NCBI GenBank assembly: GCA_964463505.1 | Contig: CAYXDC010000071.1 | Coordinates: 1 to 14,987 of the forward strand | Length of the DNA stretch: 14,987 nucleotides | Reading direction: 5' to 3' | DNA from: JAJZSS01 sp964463505 | GTDB lineage: Bacteria; Chloroflexota; Anaerolineae; Anaerolineales; UBA4823 | Shown: one piece after another, positions 8,123-14,407 of the stretch | Layout of the letters: the number at the start of each line of letters is the position of its first letter | Position numbering within the stretch: the first letter of the stretch is position 1 | Notes under the pieces: model-generated | Database searches by the model: none | Seen by the model: the letters and a program-made list of their open reading frames with translations, nothing else | What the model was told of the DNA's origin: nothing | Position numbers and translations under genes: made by a program

Positions 8123-8932
8123 ATGTCCGAAAACAAAGCATTACACGTTGAATTTATCCTTATACCGGCAGGTACGATGATCATGGGCAGCGATCCGGCG
8201 CGTGACCATGATGCGCAAACCGATGAGATCCCCGCCCACGCGCTGGACATCACCGATTTTTATATGGCGCGCTACCCGGTGACCAATGCCCAGTACAGGA
8301 AGTTTGTGGAAGACAGCGGGCATCGCCTACCGCTGTTTTGGAAGGATGGGGCTATGCCTGCCGGGCTGGAAGAACACCCGGTCGTGGGCGTATCCCTGCA
8401 GGATGCCGTCGCTTTCTGCGCCTGGGCGCGCGGCAAGACCGGCTTGCCCGTACGCCTGCCCACCGAAGCCGAGTGGGAAAAGGCTGCGCGCGGGTCGGAT
8501 GGACGGCTTTATCCGTGGGGAAACCAATGGGAGAAAGGTCGCTGCAACAGCCGCGAAGCCAGGCTGGGAGCAACCAGCCCTGTGGGGCAGTTCTCTCCTG
8601 ATGGAGACAGCCCTTACGGGGTGGCAGAAATGGGGGGTAACGTTCAGGAATGGCTGATTTCGATCTTTGGCCCGTATCCGTACGATCCGGCGGATGGGCG
8701 CGAAGCGCTGGTGAACGTAGAGGGTGAGATCTCTTCGTTTCCACGCATTTATGAAACCGGTGGTACGTCGATCGTGCAATCTATGGAAGCCGCCCTGGGC
8801 AAAGCCACCTTGCGCGGGGGCTCTTACCGCCAGGAGAAGAATGAAAGCCGCTGTGCGTACAGGTCGTGGGCGGCTCCCTTACATCGCAGTGAGGATACCG
8901 GATTCCGTTTGTGCTACGAGCTGGCCGAATAA
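8123..8932 (+). CDS. SUMF1 / formylglycine-generating-enzyme-fold protein lacking the FGE cysteine pair
   Basis: The 269-residue cytoplasmic protein (no signal peptide) matches the SUMF1 fold: FILIPAGTMIMGSDP (11-25), the MARYPVTNAQYRKFV helix (48-62), HPVVGVSLQDAVAFCAWA (85-102), LPTEAEWEKAARG (112-124), YPWGN, YGVAEMGGNVQEW (165-177), and TLRGGSYR (229-236) with GFRL near the end. True formylglycine-generating enzymes carry two active-site cysteines shortly after the GGS motif. Here the corresponding positions appear to be Q237 and S242, and only C244 remains, so sulfatase activation is unlikely. Non-catalytic relatives include EgtB-like, kinase-linked and ligand-binding proteins. The start ATG has AAGGAG five bases upstream. 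It follows the response regulator by 50 bases with no terminator, so co-transcription is likely and a link to the two-component system is possible but unproven. Confidence 0.85.
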   Translation: MSENKALHVEFILIPAGTMIMGSDPARDHDAQTDEIPAHALDITDFYMARYPVTNAQYRKFVEDSGHRLPLFWKDGAMPAGLEEHPVVGVSLQDAVAFCAWARGKTGLPVRLPTEAEWEKAARGSDGRLYPWGNQWEKGRCNSREARLGATSPVGQFSPDGDSPYGVAEMGGNVQEWLISIFGPYPYDPADGREALVNVEGEISSFPRIYETGGTSIVQSMEAALGKATLRGGSYRQEKNESRCAYRSWAAPLHRSEDTGFRLCYELAE

Positions 8933-8949
8933 TATATAACCACTAAAAC

Positions 8950-8988
8950 GACCAGGGCTAGTCCAAATGGCTCGCCCTGGTCTTGTTT
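8950..8988. terminator. Bidirectional intrinsic terminator between convergent operons
   Basis: GACCAGGGC (8950-8958) pairs perfectly with GCCCTGGTC (8974-8982) around a 15-base loop. On the plus strand TTGTTT follows. On the minus strand the stem is followed by GTTTT (plus AAAAC at 8945-8949). It lies between the stop codons of the SUMF1 gene (plus) and phoU (minus) and can serve both. Confidence 0.75.
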
Positions 8989-9017
8989 ACGCCGCGCACT
9001 CGGGTTAAACAGTCATC

Positions 9018-9701
9018 TCACTGGAAGAGATCTTCATCGTCTGAGACGTCGATCTCCTTCATTTCGCCTGTCTTGATATAGATCGTGCGCTCGCAAATGT
9101 TGGTCACCCGGTCAGCCATGCGCTCCAGATTGTGAGCAGCCCACATCAGCAAATTGGCCTGGCTCAACGTGCTCGTATCGCGGGTGATGATTTCGATCAA
9201 ATCACGGTATATTTTTTCATACAGCGCATCTACCTGATCATCATCCTGGGGGATCAGGCGCGCCGCTTCGGCGTCCTGGGCGATGAATGCGCTCACGGCG
9301 CGGTGCAGCATGCTGACCGCGATGTCTGCCATGTGCGGTAGATCAACGATTGGTTTGATATGCTGGGCGTGCCCGATGCGCAGGCAGATGCGCGCAATGC
9401 CTTTGGCATAATCACCCATACGTTCCAGCTCATTAACCACTTCCAGCACCGAAGCCACCAGGCGTAAATCGGTGGCCATGATGGGCTGTTCGGTGGCAAT
9501 CGTGATCATGCACTCGTTTTCCAGGCGAAAACGCCGGGCGTTGATCTGGGCGTCTGCCTGGTAGATGCTCCGGGCAGCCTCCAGGTCATGCTGTTTTAAT
9601 GCCTGGATGGCTTCCAGCGTAGCGCTTTCAACCATACTGTCGATCACTAAAATTTCATCCAGCATATGCCGAATTTTACGATCCAGGTTTTGGCGTGTCA
9701 T
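9018..9701 (-). CDS. phoU: Phosphate signalling protein PhoU
   Basis: The 227-residue all-helical protein has the two tandem PhoU repeats. Each contains the metal-binding signature: ELERMGDYAKGIA (91-103) and NLERMADRVTNICE (191-204). PhoU binds the PstSCAB transporter and the sensor kinase of the Pho system on the cytoplasmic face and restrains phosphate uptake and Pho signalling when phosphate is plentiful. Length is normal for the family. The start ATG has AAAGGGA six bases upstream. It is the last gene of the pst cluster, separated from pstB by 120 bases that hold a large palindrome and a possible separate promoter. Its expression may therefore be uncoupled from the transporter genes. No phoR/phoB pair is present in the window. 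Confidence 0.95.
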   Translation of the reverse strand: MTRQNLDRKIRHMLDEILVIDSMVESATLEAIQALKQHDLEAARSIYQADAQINARRFRLENECMITIATEQPIMATDLRLVASVLEVVNELERMGDYAKGIARICLRIGHAQHIKPIVDLPHMADIAVSMLHRAVSAFIAQDAEAARLIPQDDDQVDALYEKIYRDLIEIITRDTSTLSQANLLMWAAHNLERMADRVTNICERTIYIKTGEMKEIDVSDDEDLFQ

Positions 9702-9719
9702 CGGCTGTCCCTTTCTGAT

Positions 9720-9747
9720 AATGTATTCACACTAGAAGCTATCTCAA
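9720..9747 (-). promoter_or_regulatory. Possible internal promoter of phoU
   Basis: On the minus strand TTGAGA (9747-9742) is followed after 16 bases by TACATT (9725-9720), which predicts a start near 9713 and a very short leader. The -35 box lies in the outer arm of the palindromic element. The predicted start would clip the edge of the ribosome site, so this is a weak call. Confidence 0.3.
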
Positions 9748-9824
9748 TGTAGATTTAGTGGGGTGTTTTTCGGCAGCTGCGCTGCCGAAAAACACCCCAA
9801 CCCACATTTTTGAGATGAGTTCTA
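9733..9824. repeat. 92-bp palindromic element between pstB and phoU (MITE-like or mRNA-processing hairpin)
   Basis: The core is a perfect inverted repeat of 18 bases: GGGGTGTTTTTCGGCAGC at 9760-9777 and its complement at 9781-9798, with a three-base loop. Imperfect outer arms of 15 bases (9733-9747 and 9810-9824; 12 of 15 pairs) read TAGAA, three unmatched bases, ATCTCAA. The right outer arm includes the pstB stop codon (9822-9824). There is no uridine tract after the stem on either strand, so it is not a standard terminator. In the pst transcript it would form a long hairpin able to cause attenuation, processing or mRNA stabilisation. The terminal-inverted-repeat look also fits a small non-autonomous mobile element. 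Confidence 0.7.
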
Positions 9825-10592
9825 CCCAAATCTTCCCTCGACATAATCCTCTGTCCGTTGATTGACCGGATTCAGAAAGAGGACTTTACCGTCTCCATAT
9901 TCGATCAATTGCCCCTGTAAGAAAAAAGCTGCCTGGTCCGCCATGCGGGCGGCTTGCTGGACCGAATGGGGCACCAGCACGATGGTGTATTGTTTCTTCA
10001 GCTCCTGCAGCGATTCCTCCACTTTGCCGGTGGATATCGGGTCCAGACCGGAAGTGGGCTCATCCAACAGGATCACCTCGGGCTCTAAAGCCAGGCTGCG
10101 CGCCAGGCACAAGCGCTGCTGCTGGCCGCCGGAGAGCGCCACAGCCGGGGCGTCAAGGCGCTCGCGCACTTCCTCCCACAGGGCAGCCTGCTGCAGGCTG
10201 GTTTCTACAGCAGCCTGCAAGCGCGCCTGGCTGCGGATGCCCGCCAGTTTCAGCCCGTAGGTCAGGTTCTCGCGAATGCTCATCGGCAGCACAATCGGGC
10301 GGGCAAAGACCATCGCCACCCGCCGGCGCAGGGCGATCACGTCCAATTTGGGATCCAAAATATCGACGCCGCTGCCAGCCTGGTCAAACATCTGTACCTG
10401 CCCGGAGATGTGCACCACGTCTGCCAGGTCGTTCAGGCGATTCAGCACGCGCAGCAGGGTGGACTTGCCACCTCCGGCAGGACCGAACAGAACGGTGATC
10501 GAATGGGCCGGGATATGCAGGCTGACCTGTTTCAGCGACTCCGTACCATCCGAATAGCTCAGCGAAAGGTCATTAATCTCAAACTTGTTCAC
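9822..10592 (-). CDS. pstB: Phosphate ABC transporter ATP-binding protein PstB (operon copy)
   Basis: The 256-residue ATPase powers phosphate import by binding the cytoplasmic loops of PstC and PstA. Motifs in order: Walker A GPAGGGKST (37-45), a Q-loop region reading VFARPIVLP in which the usual glutamine is Ala97, the signature LSGGQ (153-157), Walker B VILLDEP (D177, E178), and the switch histidine H209 in VPHSVQQAA. PstB proteins normally have VFQKPNPFP at the Q-loop, so this copy is divergent there. GTG 10592 is the start, with GAGG five bases upstream, 16 bases after the pstA stop. The C-terminus TEDYVEGRFG is typical of the family. A second PstB with a canonical Q-loop lies at 13637-14407. 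The family is certain; whether this copy is fully active alone is open. Confidence 0.93.
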   Translation of the reverse strand: MNKFEINDLSLSYSDGTESLKQVSLHIPAHSITVLFGPAGGGKSTLLRVLNRLNDLADVVHISGQVQMFDQAGSGVDILDPKLDVIALRRRVAMVFARPIVLPMSIRENLTYGLKLAGIRSQARLQAAVETSLQQAALWEEVRERLDAPAVALSGGQQQRLCLARSLALEPEVILLDEPTSGLDPISTGKVEESLQELKKQYTIVLVPHSVQQAARMADQAAFFLQGQLIEYGDGKVLFLNPVNQRTEDYVEGRFG

Positions 10593-10608
10593 GGCAGCCT
10601 CGCAGCTT

Positions 10609-11508
10609 TCACCACTGGCGGCGAGCGCGCGCCCGCGAGCGAATAATGGTAGCCAGGATGTTCAATCCTAAGACCAGCACCAGCAGCACCAATGCCGTGC
10701 CATACTGGATCTCCACCGGCATACCGGGCACCTGGGTTGAGACGACATACAGGTGATACGGCAGCGCCATGGTGGCATCCAGGGGTGAAGAGGGCAGGAT
10801 GGGCAGGTAAAAAGCCGCGCCGGTAAACAGGATCGGGGCGGTCTCGCCGGCGGCACGCTCCAGGCCCAGGATCACCCCGGTCAGGATACCCGGCAGCGAC
10901 TGCGGCAGCACCACACGCTGGATCGTCTGCCAACGGGTGGCGCCCAGGGAAATGCTCACCACCCGGAAAGACTGCGGCACCGAGCGCAAAGCCTCCTCTG
11001 CCGTGCTGATGACCACCGGCAGGGTCATGATCGCCAGGGTGAACGACGCTGCCAGGATGCTGGTCCCCAGCCGGAAGAAGATCACAAAAATACCCAGCCC
11101 AAACAGACCGTACACAATGGATGGGATGCCTGCCAGGTTAATGATGGCGATGCGGATGATACGCGTCCACAGGTTGTCCGGCGCATATTCGGAGAGGTAA
11201 ATCGCTGCGGCAATGCCCAGCGGCACGGCGAACAGAGTGGTAAAAAAGGTCAGGTATACCGTGCCCAAAATGGCCGGGAAGACTCCCCCGGCGCGCATGC
11301 CCTGGCTGGGAAATGCGCTCAGGAATTCCCAGGATATGGCCGGGAAGCCCTGCACAAAGATCAGGGCGACGATATAGAAAATGGGAATCACGGTGAACAG
11401 GGCCAGCAGAGTCAATCCGGCAAAACCAGCCGTCTGGACGGCGTTGCGCCGGGCAGAGCTGGATGGCTGAGAGCGAGTCGTGGGTGCAGAATTTTGCATG
11501 ACGCCCAT
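10609..11508 (-). CDS. pstA: Phosphate ABC transporter permease PstA
   Basis: The 299-residue inner-membrane permease subunit has about six membrane segments, the first near residues 30-55. The ATPase-contact (EAA) loop reads EEALRSVPQSFRVVSISLGA, followed by TRWQTIQRVVLPQSLPGILTG and the PstA/PstC hallmark GLERAAGETAPI. A cytoplasmic N-terminus rich in Ser/Thr precedes the first membrane helix. The start ATG shares one base with the pstC stop (TGATG), which implies translational coupling. An in-frame ATG three codons later is a possible alternative. It forms the translocation path with PstC. Confidence 0.94.
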   Translation of the reverse strand: MGVMQNSAPTTRSQPSSSARRNAVQTAGFAGLTLLALFTVIPIFYIVALIFVQGFPAISWEFLSAFPSQGMRAGGVFPAILGTVYLTFFTTLFAVPLGIAAAIYLSEYAPDNLWTRIIRIAIINLAGIPSIVYGLFGLGIFVIFFRLGTSILAASFTLAIMTLPVVISTAEEALRSVPQSFRVVSISLGATRWQTIQRVVLPQSLPGILTGVILGLERAAGETAPILFTGAAFYLPILPSSPLDATMALPYHLYVVSTQVPGMPVEIQYGTALVLLVLVLGLNILATIIRSRARARRQW

Positions 11509-12413
11509 CAGGATAGAATGCGCTCGGCGCGCTTGCGCTGGCGAAAGATCACGGCTGAGGCGATCAGGTTGATCACCAGCGAAATCAAAAACAGGGTAAT
11601 GCCGATCAAAAACAAAACGTGATAATGGGTGCTGCCCACAGCTACCTCGCCCATCTCGGCGGCGATGGTTGACGTCATCGTGCGCGCCGGCTCGAACAAG
11701 GCACTCAGAGCCTTCGGAACCACCGGCGCGTTGCCGGTCACCATCATCACCGTCATGGTTTCGCCAATGGCGCGCCCCAGGCCCAGCATGATGGCAGTGA
11801 TCACACCCGAGCGGGCGGCTGGCAGGGTTACGCGCCAGATGGTCTGCCAGCGCGTGGCACCTAGCGCCAGGGCAGCATCGCGGTAGGAGCGGGGCACGGC
11901 GTCCAGGGCGTCCTCGGCAACGGAGACAATGGTCGGGATGGAGATGCCGCCTAACAGCAGTGCTCCAGCCAGGGCGGTCAGCCCGGTGGGCAGATCGAGC
12001 AGCACACGCAGGTTAGGCGCCAGGACCAGGATGCCGATGAAGCCCAACACCACCGAAGGGATGCCTGCCATCACCTCCACAAATGGCTTCAGCACCTCGC
12101 GCGCCCAGCGCGGAGCAACTTCGGCGATGTAGATGGCTGTTCCCAGCCCAAAAGGAATAGCTACCAGCGCTGAGCCCAGGGTGACGATCAACGAACCACC
12201 TAAGAGTGGCAATAGGCCGAAGAAGTCCTCGATCGGATACCAGCGACTGCTTACAAGGCTGGAAAGGGGAACTTTTTGCAGGGCGGGCAAGCCTTCTTTC
12301 ATCAAGAAGATGAAGATCACCAGCACAAACAGGATCGCCGAAGCGCCTGAGACGCGGATGGCGCCGGTGATGATAGTCTCTGCCCAAGTTTTCCAACTAT
12401 TTTTTGTGACCAA
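11508..12413 (-). CDS. pstC: Phosphate ABC transporter permease PstC
   Basis: An inner-membrane permease of 301 residues from the chosen start. The first membrane helix is near residues 20-40 (GASAILFVLVIFIFL). The EAA loop is EDALDAVPRSYRDAALALGA, followed by TRWQTIWRVTLPAARSGVIT and GLGRAIGETMTV. I chose TTG at 12413-12411 because AGAGG stands five bases before it and it lies just after the pstS stop (14-base gap). The longest open frame begins at 12497 but would add 28 residues without membrane or family character and overlap pstS by 70 bases. It pairs with PstA, and its stop overlaps the PstA start by one base. Confidence 0.93.
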   Translation of the reverse strand: MVTKNSWKTWAETIITGAIRVSGASAILFVLVIFIFLMKEGLPALQKVPLSSLVSSRWYPIEDFFGLLPLLGGSLIVTLGSALVAIPFGLGTAIYIAEVAPRWAREVLKPFVEVMAGIPSVVLGFIGILVLAPNLRVLLDLPTGLTALAGALLLGGISIPTIVSVAEDALDAVPRSYRDAALALGATRWQTIWRVTLPAARSGVITAIMLGLGRAIGETMTVMMVTGNAPVVPKALSALFEPARTMTSTIAAEMGEVAVGSTHYHVLFLIGITLFLISLVINLIASAVIFRQRKRAERILS

Positions 12414-12427
12414 GCAAGCCTCTGTCC

Positions 12428-13315
12428 TTACTGGCCGATGACCGGCACAAAGCCCAGTTCTCTTACGATTTCCTGAGCAGCGGCTGACAGGATCCAATCC
12501 AGGTACGCCTGCTCTGTCTCGGAGGGTTCACCCGCCGTGTACATGTACAGGTCACGCGCAATCGGATAGGTCAGGTCATTAACCGTGTCCACGGACGGGT
12601 AATAGTATATCCCGCCTGGCGTCTCGGAAATCGCCAACACCTTCACTTCCGGGGTCACATAGCCTAATCCATCATAGCCAATGGCATTGGGATTGTCGCG
12701 CACTTCGGCAGTGATGCCTTCAGAAGAGGGGAGCAGCAGGGTATTGGCCGAAAAGAAAGTTTTATTCTCCGAATCGCCCAGGCGCAAGACCTCTTCCAGG
12801 AAGTACACATGCGTGCCGGAATTTGTCTCACGCGACAGGCGCACAATTGGGCGATCTTCACCGCCAACCTGGCTCCAATTCACGATCTCCCCGCTGTAAA
12901 TGGCTGAAATCTGCTGCAAAGTCAGGCGTTCCACCGGATTATGGGGATTGACGATCACCGCAATGGCGTCGCGGGCGATCACAAACTCCAGCGGATCGAT
13001 GCCCTTCGCCTGCATGGCGGCAATCTCCTCTGGCTTGATGGCGCGTGAAGCATTGGCGATATCCACGGTGTTGTTTGCCAGGGCCGTAATACCCGTGCCG
13101 GAGCCGCCACCGGTGACCGAAATGCTAACTTCAGGACGAACCTGCCGGTAAGCTTCCGCCCAGGCCAGAGCCAGGTTGACAATCGTATCCGAGCCTTTAT
13201 TCTGGATGGAGGTCACCGCTCCAGATGCCTGGCCTCCGGGAGTGTCTGGCGAGGAGGCGCAGCCCAGCAGGGCGAACGCCAGCAGCGCACACATCAGCCA
13301 GGTCAAAGATTTCAT
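12428..13315 (-). CDS. pstS: Phosphate-binding lipoprotein PstS
   Basis: The 295-residue receptor captures phosphate outside the membrane and delivers it to PstCA. The signal peptide ends in a lipobox, LLGC, with Cys19 as the lipidated residue, as expected for an anchored receptor. Phosphate-site segments are visible: GSDT (41-44), TGGGSGTGI (68-76), NASRAIKPEE, and SRETNSGT (161-168), together with the PstS hallmark QISAIYSGEIVNWSQVGG. Length is normal. The start ATG has no Shine-Dalgarno sequence; a perfect TATAAT box lies six bases upstream, which suggests a leaderless message. It is the first gene of the pst operon and divergent from the second pstB. Confidence 0.95.
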   Translation of the reverse strand: MKSLTWLMCALLAFALLGCASSPDTPGGQASGAVTSIQNKGSDTIVNLALAWAEAYRQVRPEVSISVTGGGSGTGITALANNTVDIANASRAIKPEEIAAMQAKGIDPLEFVIARDAIAVIVNPHNPVERLTLQQISAIYSGEIVNWSQVGGEDRPIVRLSRETNSGTHVYFLEEVLRLGDSENKTFFSANTLLLPSSEGITAEVRDNPNAIGYDGLGYVTPEVKVLAISETPGGIYYYPSVDTVNDLTYPIARDLYMYTAGEPSETEQAYLDWILSAAAQEIVRELGFVPVIGQ

Positions 13316-13321
13316 ACTGGA

Positions 13322-13350
13322 ATTATAGTAGGGTTGGCGTCTGGAAACAA
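13322..13350 (-). promoter_or_regulatory. Promoter of the pstSCAB-phoU operon (leaderless arrangement)
   Basis: On the minus strand TTGTTT (13350-13345), a 17-base spacer and a perfect TATAAT (13327-13322) are followed after six bases by the pstS ATG (13315). The predicted start of transcription falls at the start codon. The weak -35 box lies inside the first unit of the upstream repeat array, as expected for an activated phosphate-starvation promoter, though no classical Pho box is obvious. Confidence 0.65.
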
Positions 13351-13420
13351 GCTTTTACCCGGAGACAAACTTTTGCCTGAAAACAGGTGAATGCGGTTTC
13401 CAGGTGAATGCGGTTTCCAG
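13343..13420. repeat. Short direct repeats upstream of pstS, left of the assembly gap
   Basis: Two degenerate 18-base units (13343-13360 and 13361-13378) match at 14 of 18 positions, all four differences being transitions. They are followed by two perfect tandem copies of the 17-mer AGGTGAATGCGGTTTCC (13385-13401 and 13402-13418). The last 55 bases of this block (13366-13420) are repeated exactly on the far side of the gap. Function is unknown; regulator binding sites or a dispersed intergenic repeat are both possible. Confidence 0.75.
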
Positions 13421-13520
13421 NNNNNNNNNNNNNNNNNNNNNNNNNNNNNNNNNNNNNNNNNNNNNNNNNNNNNNNNNNNNNNNNNNNNNNNNNNNNNNNN
13501 NNNNNNNNNNNNNNNNNNNN
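13421..13520. other. Assembly gap of 100 N
   Basis: Exactly 100 undetermined bases, the usual placeholder for a gap of unknown size. It sits inside the repeat array between pstS and the second pstB and is flanked by the same 55 bases on each side. Confidence 0.97.
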
Positions 13521-13575
13521 CAAACTTTTGCCTGAAAACAGGTGAATGCGGTTTCCAGGTGAATGCGGTTTCCAG
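13521..13575. repeat. Second copy of the 55-base repeat block, right of the gap
   Basis: This block is identical to 13366-13420 and again holds two tandem 17-mers (13540-13556 and 13557-13573). It may be a genuine second copy or the same physical bases present at two overlapping contig ends. Confidence 0.7.
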
Positions 13576-13602
13576 CATTAGACCAATTCTGCTTACTGGC
13601 AG

Positions 13603-13629
13603 TTGATCCAGGCATAATTCGATTAAAAT
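13603..13629 (+). promoter_or_regulatory. Putative promoter of the second pstB
   Basis: TTGATC (13603-13608) and TAAAAT (13624-13629) are separated by 15 bases, slightly short. The predicted transcript start falls at about 13636-13637, the ATG of the gene, with no Shine-Dalgarno sequence between. This repeats the arrangement seen at pstS. Confidence 0.4.
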
Positions 13630-13636
13630 AGTGCCT

Positions 13637-14407
13637 ATGGCGACAGCCCCTACTCCGATCTTGCAAGCCAAAAATCTAGATTTTTTCTATGGCACATTCC
13701 AGGCATTACAAGATATCCAGATGGATATCCTGCCGCAGAAGGTCACAGCCCTGATCGGCCCTTCGGGGTGCGGCAAATCCACCTTCCTGCGCTGCCTGAA
13801 TCGCATGAACGATACCATCCCCTCCGCGCGCGTCAGCGGAGAGATCTTGCTGGAAGGGCAGGATATCTACAGCGAGGAGATGGACGTGACCGTACTGCGC
13901 CAGCGCGTGGGTATGGTCTTCCAGAAACCCAACCCATTCCCCCAATCGGTGATGGACAACGTGGCTTTTGGCCCGCGCGTGCTGGGCTTGGCAAAGCAGC
14001 GCGTCGAGCTGAACGATATTGTAGAACGCAGCCTGGTGCAGGCTGCGCTGTGGGATGAGGTCAAGGATAAGTTACAACACGGGGCGCTGGAGCTCTCACT
14101 GGGCCAGCAGCAGCGCCTGTGCATTGCCAGGGTGCTGGCGGTGCAGCCCGAAGTCATCCTGATGGATGAACCTGCCTCGGCCCTGGACCCGATCGCTACC
14201 GGGCATATTGAAGACCTGATCAGCGATCTGAAACAGCTTTATACGATCGTAATCGTGACCCATAACATGCAGCAGGCGGCGCGTGTCTCAGATTTTACCG
14301 GCTTCTTCTGGCTGGGGGAGCTGGTGGAGTTCTCTGAGACACCCGCACTCTTTACCACCCCCACCCAGGAGCTGACCGAAACCTATATCACCGGGCGCAT
14401 GGGCTAG
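13637..14407 (+). CDS. pstB: Phosphate ABC transporter ATP-binding protein PstB (divergent second copy)
   Basis: The 256-residue PstB ATPase has a canonical Walker A GPSGCGKST (41-49), a canonical Q-loop VFQKPNPFP with Gln96, a signature that reads LSLGQ instead of LSGGQ (153-157), Walker B VILMDEP (D177, E178) and the switch histidine H209 in VTHNMQQAA. The C-terminus TETYITGRMG is family-typical. I chose ATG 13637: a GTG at 13631 is only one base after the putative -10 box and adds two residues. No ribosome site is present, so the message may be leaderless. It is transcribed alone, away from pstS, and ended by its own hairpin. It may replace or pair with the operon PstB, whose Q-loop is abnormal. 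The two copies are clearly divergent paralogues rather than a recent duplication. Confidence 0.94.
   Translation: MATAPTPILQAKNLDFFYGTFQALQDIQMDILPQKVTALIGPSGCGKSTFLRCLNRMNDTIPSARVSGEILLEGQDIYSEEMDVTVLRQRVGMVFQKPNPFPQSVMDNVAFGPRVLGLAKQRVELNDIVERSLVQAALWDEVKDKLQHGALELSLGQQQRLCIARVLAVQPEVILMDEPASALDPIATGHIEDLISDLKQLYTIVIVTHNMQQAARVSDFTGFFWLGELVEFSETPALFTTPTQELTETYITGRMG

Noticed and set aside
8123..8932. True sulfatase-activating formylglycine-generating enzyme
   Set aside because: The active-site cysteine pair is absent and no sulfatase gene is nearby.
9760..9798. Perfect hairpin as the rho-independent terminator of pstB
   Set aside because: No run of T follows the stem on the minus strand (ACTAAATC follows), so it does not meet the usual terminator pattern.
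12414..12497. Longer pstC beginning at 12497
   Set aside because: It would overlap pstS by 70 bases and add an N-terminus unlike PstC. TTG 12413 has a well-placed AGAGG.
13343..13575. Possible CRISPR array at the direct repeats around the gap
   Set aside because: The 17-base units are in direct tandem contact with no spacers, and no cas gene is present. The unit is also too short for a CRISPR repeat.
13312..13671. Open reading frames running through the N stretch
   Set aside because: They exist only because N codons are not stops. The flanking translation is repeat-derived and overlaps two promoters.
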